The position numbers and the translations under genes were made by a program. This document shows positions 24,391 to 32,934 of a DNA stretch of 48,906 bases, one piece after another. The stretch comes from an uncultured Kiritimatiellota bacterium (GTDB taxonomy: Bacteria > Verrucomicrobiota > Kiritimatiellia > RFP12 > DVOR01), in the NCBI GenBank assembly GCA_944391065.1, contig CALXSH010000009.1:1-48906 (forward strand), in the 5' to 3' direction. Numbering within the stretch: the stretch's first letter is position 1; each line of letters starts with the position of its first letter. Below the pieces are notes generated by a model. The model had not been told where the DNA came from, ran no database searches, and saw only the letters and a list, made by a program, of their open reading frames with translations.

Positions 24391-26543
24391 CAGTCTCCGA
24401 TAAAAGCCGATCGGATAGCCACGGCGTTCGGGGCGTTCAGCACGGCATTGCGGCGTTCTTCGGAGCGCAGGATCGTGAGGACGGCCGTAATGAAGGTCAT
24501 GTACGGAGAGTTGGCGGTGTCCGGCGTCAGCGTGAGGATGATGATGCGGCAGGCCTTCCCGTCATCGTCGTCGGAGAAATCAATCGGCGTCTCGGCGATA
24601 CCAATGGCACAGATCAGGCTGTCAACGGTCTCGGTGCGCGCATGCGGGCAGGCCACGCCGAATCCGACGCCGGTCGGCATGAGGGCCTCACGACGTATGA
24701 CTTCGTCCTCGGCTTTGGTAATATCCCTGACATAGCCGCCTTCGCGTAGCCGCAGCAACAGCTCATGAATGGCGCTGTTGCGATCGGTTGCATTCAGTCG
24801 GTGGATGATGTTGCGCTCACGAATGAAGCGGGAGAGAACCGAGACTTTCGAAGAATTGGCCCGGGCATCGGCGATGCCGACGTGTGTATTTCCGCTGATG
24901 GGCTTCCGAAGGGCTTCGAGAATGCCTTCGAAATCGACAATCGACTCGGCCATGACCAGACGGACAAACGCCAATGCTTCTTCGCGGGCTGAAACGGAGA
25001 TATCGCAGTCCCCGCAGGCAATGCTGAGAATGAAATCCGTGCGGCGGGCCTGGTAGAGCCCCTTGGCGGGATCGATCTGATGGATGAAGAACCCTTCCTT
25101 GGCGAGGTTCTGACGTATCTTGGACATCACCATGTTGGTCACGTCATGATTCGGAAAGTGGTAGGTCACGGTCGGCGTATCATCGCTGGACTCACGTTTT
25201 CGGAATTTTGCACGCATACCGTTCCACGGCAGGGCGAAAGCACCGATGAGAAGCGGCGGCGAAACCAAAGTGGTAATCAGCGTCATCATGACGGCGACCC
25301 CGAAGACCTCAGTGGCGACCTCCTCGGGCAGAAGGCCGGAACTGCTCGCAATGCCGGCAATAATCAGCGCGACCTCACCGCGGGGAACCATACCCAGACC
25401 GACGCGGGCGGCACCGACTAGGTTGAAACCAAAGAGAAGCGTCGGCAGACCGCAGCCGACAATCTTGGCGAGGATGGCCACGCCGGTGTAAACCCCGCCA
25501 AGCAACAGCACCTCGGGCCTCACCAACTGCGTGACATCGACCATCATGCCCATCACAGCAAAGAAAATCGGCACGAAGAACTGGTAAACGCCGTGGAGCT
25601 TCTCCTGAATCATCAGGCTGATTTCCGTGCGGGAGAAGGAGAGCCCGGTGACGTAGGCTCCGATGATCATGGCCAGACTGGCCTGTTCAAAGAGGCCTCC
25701 GACGATCAGCGCGAGACCAAGGGTCAGAATGGCGACTTCGCCGTGGGTGCCGCAGGGCTTTAGCGCGCGGGCCACCCACTTGGAGACAAGGATACCCACG
25801 ACCGTCGCACCGAGCCAGATACCAAGGCTTCTAGCCGCAATGATGCCGATATCCCCCCACGCGACGGACCCGCCGCTCTGCGTGGCGGCAATCATGCCCA
25901 TGCCGATGGCGAGCATGATAATGCCGAGTACGTCATCGATGACCGCTCCGGCAAGCGTCGTGACACCCTCCTGTGAGTCGAGCTTTTTGCGTTCGGAAAG
26001 GATGCGGGCCGTGATGCTGACCGAGGTGGCCGTACTCATGACGCCGAGGAAGATACAGGCCGGCGAATCCCACGGCATACCGAGAAAGACCGTCCCCACC
26101 CAGGCCCCGGTCACAAAGGAAACGATGACGCCTCCGATTCCGACCATCGAACCGACCGCCGAATACCGCATGAACATCCGAAGATCGGTCTCCGCTCCGA
26201 CCAGGAAGAGCAGGACGATCGAGGCCACCGTGCAGAGCCCGTAAAGCTCCGTGGAAACGCCGACACTTGATCCCGCGACCTGCTGAAATATCCACCAGTC
26301 AAAAGCCTTTCCAAGCGCGAAGGGGCCAATGACGACGCCCGCGCAGAGTTCGCCCAAAACGCTGGGCAGACGCAGTTTGCTGAAGAGCAGATTGCCCATG
26401 CGGGCGGCGAAGAGGATGATACCTATCTGGATGGCCAGTTCCATCATCTTGTGCGTCAGAGAAGGCGCTTCGGAGGCACCTTCACTAGCGAAAACCATCG
26501 CGGAACCGAAGGCCGCTGCCAGGAGAAGGAGTGTCTTTTTCAT
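24390..26543 (-). CDS. CPA2-type Na+/H+ antiporter with C-terminal PTS EIIA domain
   Basis: 717 residues. Residues 1-20 look like a signal sequence. About 12 membrane helices (residues 32-420) form a Na+/H+ exchanger domain (GELCAGVVIGPFALGK, LVGAETDLRMF, GAVIDDVLGIIML with the transport acids). A linker domain of about 130 residues follows. Residues about 560-717 match a PTS IIA-2 (fructose/Ntr type) domain, with the phosphorylatable His at 634 in VACPHAR. The fusion suggests that transport is controlled by PTS phosphorylation. An extended -10 sits 11 nt upstream and no ribosome-binding site exists, so the mRNA should be almost leaderless. Confidence 0.85.
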   Translation of the reverse strand: MKKTLLLLAAAFGSAMVFASEGASEAPSLTHKMMELAIQIGIILFAARMGNLLFSKLRLPSVLGELCAGVVIGPFALGKAFDWWIFQQVAGSSVGVSTELYGLCTVASIVLLFLVGAETDLRMFMRYSAVGSMVGIGGVIVSFVTGAWVGTVFLGMPWDSPACIFLGVMSTATSVSITARILSERKKLDSQEGVTTLAGAVIDDVLGIIMLAIGMGMIAATQSGGSVAWGDIGIIAARSLGIWLGATVVGILVSKWVARALKPCGTHGEVAILTLGLALIVGGLFEQASLAMIIGAYVTGLSFSRTEISLMIQEKLHGVYQFFVPIFFAVMGMMVDVTQLVRPEVLLLGGVYTGVAILAKIVGCGLPTLLFGFNLVGAARVGLGMVPRGEVALIIAGIASSSGLLPEEVATEVFGVAVMMTLITTLVSPPLLIGAFALPWNGMRAKFRKRESSDDTPTVTYHFPNHDVTNMVMSKIRQNLAKEGFFIHQIDPAKGLYQARRTDFILSIACGDCDISVSAREEALAFVRLVMAESIVDFEGILEALRKPISGNTHVGIADARANSSKVSVLSRFIRERNIIHRLNATDRNSAIHELLLRLREGGYVRDITKAEDEVIRREALMPTGVGFGVACPHARTETVDSLICAIGIAETPIDFSDDDDGKACRIIILTLTPDTANSPYMTFITAVLTILRSEERRNAVLNAPNAVAIRSAFIGD

Positions 26544-26554
26544 AATGGTTCAGT

Positions 26555-26563
26555 ATTATACCA
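26555..26563 (-). promoter_or_regulatory. Extended -10 of the antiporter gene, nearly leaderless
   Basis: On the minus strand TGGTATAAT, a perfect extended -10, ends 11 nt before the ATG at 26543. The leader would be about 4-5 nt. It separates the antiporter unit from the mannoside operon that ends at 26592. Confidence 0.65.
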
Positions 26564-26591
26564 AAGGCCTGTTTGAAAACCGTAAAGGAAT

Positions 26592-27881
26592 TTACTTTTT
26601 TGCGCTCCGGATTGACTCCGTGAAGGCCCGCATGGCGGCCGCGGAGTTGAGCTGGAAGGTCCTCAGACCGAACTCCGGCAGGATGGCGAGCAGGCGGTCG
26701 AAGATATCGCTCTGGATATTCTCGTAGGCCCCCCACTCTGTCACCGTCGTGAAGCAATAAATCTCCAGCGGAATACCGCGCTCGTTGCTCTGCAGCTGGC
26801 GGGTCATGACCGTCAGATCCTGACGAACCTGCGGGTGGGCGTGAAGGTAGGCCTCGCAGTAGGCGCGAAAGGTACCGAGATTGGTCAGTTTGCGCGCGTT
26901 GATGACCGAGACGCGCGAAGAGGGATGGGCATTGTTGTAGGCCCGGACTTCCTGGAGACGCTGCGCGAGGTAGTCGCGAAGGAGATCGATCTCCTTCCAG
27001 GCCTCAAGTTGCTTTTCCGTGGCGAATCCGACGGAATCCATGTCGATGACGATCGACCGCTTGATGCGCCGTCCGCCGGCCTCCGACATGCCACGCCAGT
27101 TCTTGAAGGGTTTCGCCAGGAGGTCATAAGCGGGAATGGTCGTGATGGTCTTGTCCCAGTTCTGCACGCGGATGGTCGTCAGAGCGACGTCGATGACCTC
27201 GCCGTCAGCGTCGGCGGCCGGTACCTCGATCCAGTCCCCGATGTGAATCATGCCGTTGCCGGCCAACGTCACCCCAGCCGTGAGGCCCAGGATTGAATCC
27301 TTGAAGACCAACATCAGCACCGCCGAAAGCGCGGTCAGACCGGAGAGAATGTACATCGGGTTCCGGCCCGAGAGCACCGCCACGATAGCGACCGCCGCGA
27401 AGCAGTACCCCAGCACCTTCAGAATCTGGAAGACTCCCTTCTGCGGGGAGGCCGAGACGCCCCGGCAGAGATTGACCAGATGGTAGGCCGCGTCGAGCAC
27501 CGCCGAGAAAATGTGGGCGCAAACGAAGTAGAAGCCGATCTGCGACGCCTTCAGCAGGACGGTCCGCATGGCGTGCGCATCCGACAGCAGCGTCTCAGAC
27601 AGAAAGCCCATAGAAATCACCGGAATCAACAGTAGCGCCCGGGGCAGCGCGCCGGAGTCCACGATGATTCGGCAGACGTTGTGGGGCGCGTAGGCCGCGT
27701 CGACCCGGCGACGGATGAACCCGTAAATGATCCGGCAGCCCAGATAGACCAGGAAGACAACCAAGACCACCACGGTCAACTGTATCAGACCGCTGAGAAA
27801 ATCATTCGTGATGGTTTCGGAGATACCCGCCTGGGCGTCGCGGAGGAATCCGATCAGAGCATCCAACATAACCGTTTCCAT
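26592..27881 (-). CDS. MscS-family mechanosensitive channel, YbdG-like
   Basis: 429 residues. Releases solutes on osmotic downshock. About five membrane helices (residues 30-205) end in the pore-lining helix ALSAVLMLVFKDSILGLTAGVTL. The MscS beta domain follows (MIHIGDWIEVPAADADGEVIDV, then TIRVQNWDKTITTIPAYDL). The long C-terminal domain with NNAHPSSRVSVINARKLTNLG is typical of the YbdG branch. ATG 27881 and ATG 27869 (codon 5) are both possible; AAGGA lies directly against the first and about 12 bp from the second. It follows the GH38 gene by 27 bp and may give osmotic safety during sugar loading; that link is inference. Confidence 0.88.
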   Translation of the reverse strand: METVMLDALIGFLRDAQAGISETITNDFLSGLIQLTVVVLVVFLVYLGCRIIYGFIRRRVDAAYAPHNVCRIIVDSGALPRALLLIPVISMGFLSETLLSDAHAMRTVLLKASQIGFYFVCAHIFSAVLDAAYHLVNLCRGVSASPQKGVFQILKVLGYCFAAVAIVAVLSGRNPMYILSGLTALSAVLMLVFKDSILGLTAGVTLAGNGMIHIGDWIEVPAADADGEVIDVALTTIRVQNWDKTITTIPAYDLLAKPFKNWRGMSEAGGRRIKRSIVIDMDSVGFATEKQLEAWKEIDLLRDYLAQRLQEVRAYNNAHPSSRVSVINARKLTNLGTFRAYCEAYLHAHPQVRQDLTVMTRQLQSNERGIPLEIYCFTTVTEWGAYENIQSDIFDRLLAILPEFGLRTFQLNSAAAMRAFTESIRSAKK

Positions 27882-27908
27882 TCCTTATCTTACTCTGCCT
27901 GCGCGACT

Positions 27909-30767
27909 TCAGGACCGATGGAAGCGCAGCGTCTTGATTTCGTACGGCGCCATCTCCAGCGTCAGCCTACCGTTTTCGTCCGGCGTGTGGGTGGCGAGCG
28001 TATGGAGTTCGCAAAGATCCGTCTCCTCAACGGGTCCCGTGACGCTCTCAAAGTTCATAAAGACCTCACCGCGGACGGCGGCATGCGAGACGACGCGAAT
28101 GACTAACGCGTCCGGTTCGCCCTCGGCCTGTTTCATCAGGACCACGTCAGCCACGCCGGTGGCAGAGACCGGCATCACCCGCGCGATGTTGTAGATCGGC
28201 ACTGGCCGCGGCAGCGTGTCATAGGCCTCCTCGCCCGATGCGGCCGAGAAGCCATAGACGAAGCGATGTTCGCCCTCTTCGCGCCGCTCGTCCGGATAGC
28301 AGGCCGACCGCAGCAGCGAAAGGGAGAGTTCGTCACGCTTCGCGCGGAATCCATACTTGCAGTCCGCCATGAGCGTCACGGGTTCGGCACCGTCATCCAA
28401 GGAGACCCAGCCCTGCGCGCAGGTCTCCACCTGCGCTTCCTGCCAAGAGGTATTTTCATGGAGGGGCCGTTCGGCCACGCCGTAGGGCACCGCGTAGCGG
28501 GCGACGTTCGCGTCGGAATCTGGGAAGAAGGCCGTTCGCAGCAGACGGCGCGTCTCATGCCAATCCACCGTCGTATCGAAGATTACCGACGGCCCGATCA
28601 GGGTCACCCGCTGCGTGACGACGGAGTCGCCGATTTCGGAGCGAATCACCAGCGCCTTCTCCTCCGCCGTGATGGTAACGGCCCTCGGGAAGGTCTGCCT
28701 CTCATTACGGTAATACTGATCGATATCCCACCCCTCGTAATTATTGGGACGGTCCACATAGAGCGAAAGGCGATTCGACGGCACCTTCAGGCACTCGCGG
28801 CCCGTCTCGAGACGGATAAGCGAGACCAACCTGCCCTGCCGATCGACGACCGCCCGAACGACGCCGTTGTCCAGTGTCAGTGACTCACCGTCAACCTGAA
28901 GACTCTCGCAGGGAGCAGAGGGACGCTCCAACGGTTCGGCATCAATGGCCTCGGCTGCGCAGCGCTGAAGGACCAGCGTTTCCTTGATGGCGTCGGAGAG
29001 TTCGGGTTCCGTATGTTCCTCATACTCCTCGCGGATGCAGGAGCCGGGAATGATGTCGTGGAACTGATGCAACAGCAGCGTCTTCCAGAGCCGGTCGAGC
29101 GTCGCCTTGGGATAATCCTCCGGATTGCCCGCGGCGAAAAGCGTCTCGGTATTCTGCAGCAGGAGCTCAAGACAGCGGTTAAGACGCTTCGTCCGCGACT
29201 GATTGGTATAGGTGCCGCGGTGGGTTTCGAAATAGAGTTCACCCTCCCAGGTCACCAGGTTCTTCCGGTCCTTCTCGAGGGCCTCGAAGAAGGCCTGACC
29301 CGTGCCGGGCGTCACCTTTGGCAGCCCCTCCAGATTGCGCATGCGGTTCAGACGTTCATAGTGGGCATCGCCCGGGCCGCCGCCGCCGTCGCCGATGCCG
29401 AAGAGCGAGAGGAAGCGCGGCGCCTCTGCCGCATCGGGATAGCGGTTCGAGGCCGGCACCATCGTCGCCGGCGACATATCGGCATTGTAGTCGTCCTCGG
29501 GCGGGAAGTGGGTCAGCACCTCGGACCCGTCGATGCCTCTCCAGTTGAATGTGTTGTGCGGCATCGTATTGAAGGGGTTCCAGGAGAGCTTTTGCGTCAG
29601 GAACCAGTCGCAGCCGCTGCGGCGGATAATCTGCGGCAGATTGGCATTGTAGCCAAAGACATCCGGCAGCCAGAGGCCCCGGACCTCCACGCCGAACTTC
29701 TCGATGAAATAACGCTTCCCGTAGAGGAACTGGCGGACCAGACTCTCGCCGCACGGGATGTTGCAGTCGGCCTCGACCCACATGCCGCCCTGAAGTTCCC
29801 AGCGGCCTTCGCGCACAGCCTTTCGGATCTTTTCGAAAAGCGCCGGGGCACGCTCTTCGACGTAGGCATAGAGCTGCGGCTGACTGGCGCCGAAAACCGT
29901 GCCCGGATAGCGTTCGAGGAGGGCGATCTGACTGGCGAAGGTGCGGACGGCTTTGCGCTTGGACTCACGGACCGGCCAGAGCCATGCGACGTCAATGTGC
30001 GCATGGCCGACGGCCGTCACATCCAGTGCGGACGACGCGGCCGGGCGGGAGAGCTCGGGGGCCAGAATACCCCGCGCGGCAGCGGCATTGGCCGGATCGT
30101 CGCCGTAGGCATCGATGGCGCGGTTAAGCACGGAGAGCAACTGGCGCGAACGGGCCGAGGGCGACGGAGTCTGACGGTAAAGCTGATACAGGACCTCGAA
30201 GTCAAAGCGCAGGGCGATGGCTTCCCGATCCAACAGGACAAGACGCATCGTCTGAGCCACAGCCGGCCGATGCCCGCCGATGTCATACCCTTCGGCACGG
30301 TGCGGATCAGTGACCAAACTGCGGCCAAAGAGCGAACTGCTCGTCGCTTCGGCCCAAAAGGAAACGGTCCGTCCGCGGACAACGGCCGGCGGCAGGAAGA
30401 AGAGATCTTTGGCGTAGCTCTCGTTAAAGACGGAATTGCCCGTCGTGGCATAAACCGGTTCGCCTTGCGGATCAAAGATCAGGGCTTCGCCGGTCAGATT
30501 CAGCGCGACAGCCGTCTCGGCGACAGGCCAGGAGCCGGGTATCTCGGCCTCAAAGCGAAACCAGGCGCTATCCCAGTCTTTGCCCCAGACGGAGCCTTCC
30601 GCGATCGGTTCGAGCGGTGCGGCATAGCGTTCCTGCCAAGGGCACTCCGCTCCGGTATTGCGGTAGGCGGCCGCCAGCGGCACCGTTTCGCGGAAGCGGT
30701 CTTTCCGGATATGCTCAAGAAAGAGGGCACAGCGCCGCTCAAACATCTTCTGGGCTTCTTTAAACAT
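27909..30767 (-). CDS. GH38 alpha-mannosidase
   Basis: 952 residues, normal for bacterial GH38. Removes alpha-linked mannose with retention, zinc-dependent. An N-terminal beta domain (about 1-245) precedes the catalytic core: GHAHIDVAWLWP with zinc ligands H257 and D259, the nucleophile Asp at 369 in WLPDVFGYN, and LLHQFHDIIPGS with the third-domain His. The C-terminal beta-sandwich runs to the end. No signal peptide is present, so it acts in the cytoplasm on imported oligosaccharides. Neighbours are the symporter (23 bp upstream) and the GH2 enzyme, so the likely substrates are mannose-rich glycans such as N-glycan fragments. Confidence 0.92.
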   Translation of the reverse strand: MFKEAQKMFERRCALFLEHIRKDRFRETVPLAAAYRNTGAECPWQERYAAPLEPIAEGSVWGKDWDSAWFRFEAEIPGSWPVAETAVALNLTGEALIFDPQGEPVYATTGNSVFNESYAKDLFFLPPAVVRGRTVSFWAEATSSSLFGRSLVTDPHRAEGYDIGGHRPAVAQTMRLVLLDREAIALRFDFEVLYQLYRQTPSPSARSRQLLSVLNRAIDAYGDDPANAAAARGILAPELSRPAASSALDVTAVGHAHIDVAWLWPVRESKRKAVRTFASQIALLERYPGTVFGASQPQLYAYVEERAPALFEKIRKAVREGRWELQGGMWVEADCNIPCGESLVRQFLYGKRYFIEKFGVEVRGLWLPDVFGYNANLPQIIRRSGCDWFLTQKLSWNPFNTMPHNTFNWRGIDGSEVLTHFPPEDDYNADMSPATMVPASNRYPDAAEAPRFLSLFGIGDGGGGPGDAHYERLNRMRNLEGLPKVTPGTGQAFFEALEKDRKNLVTWEGELYFETHRGTYTNQSRTKRLNRCLELLLQNTETLFAAGNPEDYPKATLDRLWKTLLLHQFHDIIPGSCIREEYEEHTEPELSDAIKETLVLQRCAAEAIDAEPLERPSAPCESLQVDGESLTLDNGVVRAVVDRQGRLVSLIRLETGRECLKVPSNRLSLYVDRPNNYEGWDIDQYYRNERQTFPRAVTITAEEKALVIRSEIGDSVVTQRVTLIGPSVIFDTTVDWHETRRLLRTAFFPDSDANVARYAVPYGVAERPLHENTSWQEAQVETCAQGWVSLDDGAEPVTLMADCKYGFRAKRDELSLSLLRSACYPDERREEGEHRFVYGFSAASGEEAYDTLPRPVPIYNIARVMPVSATGVADVVLMKQAEGEPDALVIRVVSHAAVRGEVFMNFESVTGPVEETDLCELHTLATHTPDENGRLTLEMAPYEIKTLRFHRS

Positions 30768-30790
30768 ACTGCATCTCTGTCTGCATGGGT

Positions 30791-32926
30791 TTAACAGACT
30801 CGTCCGTCGTCACCGCGGTCCGGGATCCGAGCCGCCAGATCGCGAAAAAGCTGACGCAATTCCAGAATACCACATCGGGTGAACCATACCGTGAAGACCG
30901 TCCCCAGCAGAATGGCCATGCAGAGTACTGTCACGAAGAAATAGATGCCCCACGCCCGGATGGACCAGGGCGAGAAGAGATTCCAGATGACAACGGCCAC
31001 GAAGGAGAGCAGAAAGCCGTAGACAAAGCTCCAAATCCAGGCCGCCCACGTGATGACCCGGTCGCCGCGTGTGTAGGCCGAATCGATGCCCAGGATGTGA
31101 TAGCGAAACTTATTGAAGAACCCACGCGGCGCCTCGGTCTCCCCCTCGGTCTCCTGACCGTCCAGCGCCCACTTCCCGCGATGGAGCATCCGGTCCATGT
31201 CGAAGGCCTTCCGACAGGTCACCAGCGAGACCGCCAGATAGGCGCTCAGCGAGAGCAGGTTGGCCAGGAAGAGCAGTTCCGTCGAATTGATGGGAAACCT
31301 GGCCGACGTGAGTTCCCAGACCACGAGCCCGAAGGCGTGGTCCGTCACCGCCTGGCAGACCAACCCGACGGCCGGCAGCCAACCGGCCTCTTCGAGCCAT
31401 GGATAGACCGTATCTGCCCAGCTAGCCTGACAGAGAAAACCGCCCAAGGCGATGACCGCGCCGACGATCAGTGAGGCGAAGGCTCCCTGGCGCGTGCCGC
31501 GTGACCAATAGAGGCCCAACGTAATCACCGCACCCGCGCCGGCCCAGAGCGCACCGGTAATCTGGAAAAACATCAGAATGAAGTCAAACTGCGCGAAGGT
31601 GTTGCTGAAGACGAAGGCGATCAATGCCACCAGTACGATAGCCGCGCGCAGCGCATTGATCTGCGTCCGCGTCGACAGCGGCCGTCTCAGCAACGGCACC
31701 ACCAGATCCTGAACCAGAATGGTACCCCACGAATGGAGATAGGTCGTGTCGGTACTGACCATCAGGAAGACCAGCAGCGCGCAGAAAATACCGACCAACC
31801 CGACCGGCAGCATGTGGCGCATCGACATCGGGATTGTCATCTGCGTCACCAGACTGGAGAAGGTCTGCCGCTGTTTCGGCGTCAGCTCCTTCACGGCGAG
31901 CGCGTCGACTGACCCGGCCTCTGGCACCGTTTCGGCCTGGGTCACCTCGGCGTAAACGCGTGCCTCCGTCGCAGCCGTCACCTCCCTGGCGCCGTCGGAG
32001 AAGTCGAGATGGTGCATGAAGGTGAAGGCGAAGACCGCCAGCAGCACATACATGAAGGTATTGAAGCTCTCGCGCCAGCGCCCCAGCAGGCCGCCCATCT
32101 TGCTCTCGTGCGGTGTCCGCGCCGCGCCATTGTAGCCCGACGAACCGGCCCAGGTCATATGCCCCAAAAACATTCCAAAGATCCCCGCCAGCACATAGAA
32201 GATATTGAAGTCCCGCAGGCTGATGCTGTCGAAGGGATTGATGAGGCTCATCCCCGCAGGCCGGTCCGCCAAGGCCGGCATGACCTGGTCACCCCAAGAG
32301 AATCGCCACAGGAAGAAGAGCAGAAGCGCCAAAAACATCGGATAGCTAAAAAGCCCCTGCACGCAGTCCGTCACCATCACTGTGACCTGACCGCCCATGA
32401 CCGCCACGATTACCGCGACACTCAGGAAGGCTGCCATGACCAGCATGGAGGTCTGCATGCCCCAGACCGTCTGCGGCAGATTCATATAGTAGACGAGGAA
32501 GCGCGCTCCGACCGCCGGGAAGATGGCGTAGTTGATGATGCCGGCGCAGGACTGGATGACGGCCGCCGTCAGACGAAAGGATTTGCCGTAGCGGATTTCA
32601 AAGAATTGACCCATGGTCATTGCCCGGGTCTCGCGGAAACGGTAGGTACAGTACCCTGTCATGGAGATGAAGAAAATGAAGGGCACCGTCACCGTCCACC
32701 AAAAGGCGATGGGGAATCCTGAGTTGTAATACATCTCGCCCATCGCGAGCAACGTAATCAGCCCCATTCCCGCCATGCCCGACGAGACACTGAGCACATA
32801 GCGCCCCGCCACGCGCCCGGCCGAGAGGAAGTCCGCCACGCTGCGGACATAACGCTGCGCCTTCAGGCCGACGGCGAGAACGACTGCCAGAGGAACCAGG
32901 ACGCAGAGCCAATCTATCCAGTGCAT
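30791..32926 (-). CDS. Sodium:solute symporter (SSS family)
   Basis: 711 residues with about 14 membrane helices, SGLT/PutP fold. Na+-driven uptake, here probably of a mannoside. Early residues have the SSS start (SVADFLSAGRVAGRYVLSVSSGMAG) and the helix-1 and helix-2 pattern GLITLLAMGEMYYNSGFP; MTMGQFFEIRYGKSFR is the family cytoplasmic loop. A hydrophilic insertion at about residues 310-360 is longer than usual. The substrate is inferred only from its place between two mannosidases. GAGAGGAC lies before the ATG, 8 bp after the GH2 stop. Confidence 0.85.
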   Translation of the reverse strand: MHWIDWLCVLVPLAVVLAVGLKAQRYVRSVADFLSAGRVAGRYVLSVSSGMAGMGLITLLAMGEMYYNSGFPIAFWWTVTVPFIFFISMTGYCTYRFRETRAMTMGQFFEIRYGKSFRLTAAVIQSCAGIINYAIFPAVGARFLVYYMNLPQTVWGMQTSMLVMAAFLSVAVIVAVMGGQVTVMVTDCVQGLFSYPMFLALLLFFLWRFSWGDQVMPALADRPAGMSLINPFDSISLRDFNIFYVLAGIFGMFLGHMTWAGSSGYNGAARTPHESKMGGLLGRWRESFNTFMYVLLAVFAFTFMHHLDFSDGAREVTAATEARVYAEVTQAETVPEAGSVDALAVKELTPKQRQTFSSLVTQMTIPMSMRHMLPVGLVGIFCALLVFLMVSTDTTYLHSWGTILVQDLVVPLLRRPLSTRTQINALRAAIVLVALIAFVFSNTFAQFDFILMFFQITGALWAGAGAVITLGLYWSRGTRQGAFASLIVGAVIALGGFLCQASWADTVYPWLEEAGWLPAVGLVCQAVTDHAFGLVVWELTSARFPINSTELLFLANLLSLSAYLAVSLVTCRKAFDMDRMLHRGKWALDGQETEGETEAPRGFFNKFRYHILGIDSAYTRGDRVITWAAWIWSFVYGFLLSFVAVVIWNLFSPWSIRAWGIYFFVTVLCMAILLGTVFTVWFTRCGILELRQLFRDLAARIPDRGDDGRVC

Positions 32927-32934
32927 ACGTCCTC

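Noticed and set aside
29013-30794. A 593-codon plus-strand frame over the alpha-mannosidase
   Set aside because: Shadow of GH38; no recognisable domain.
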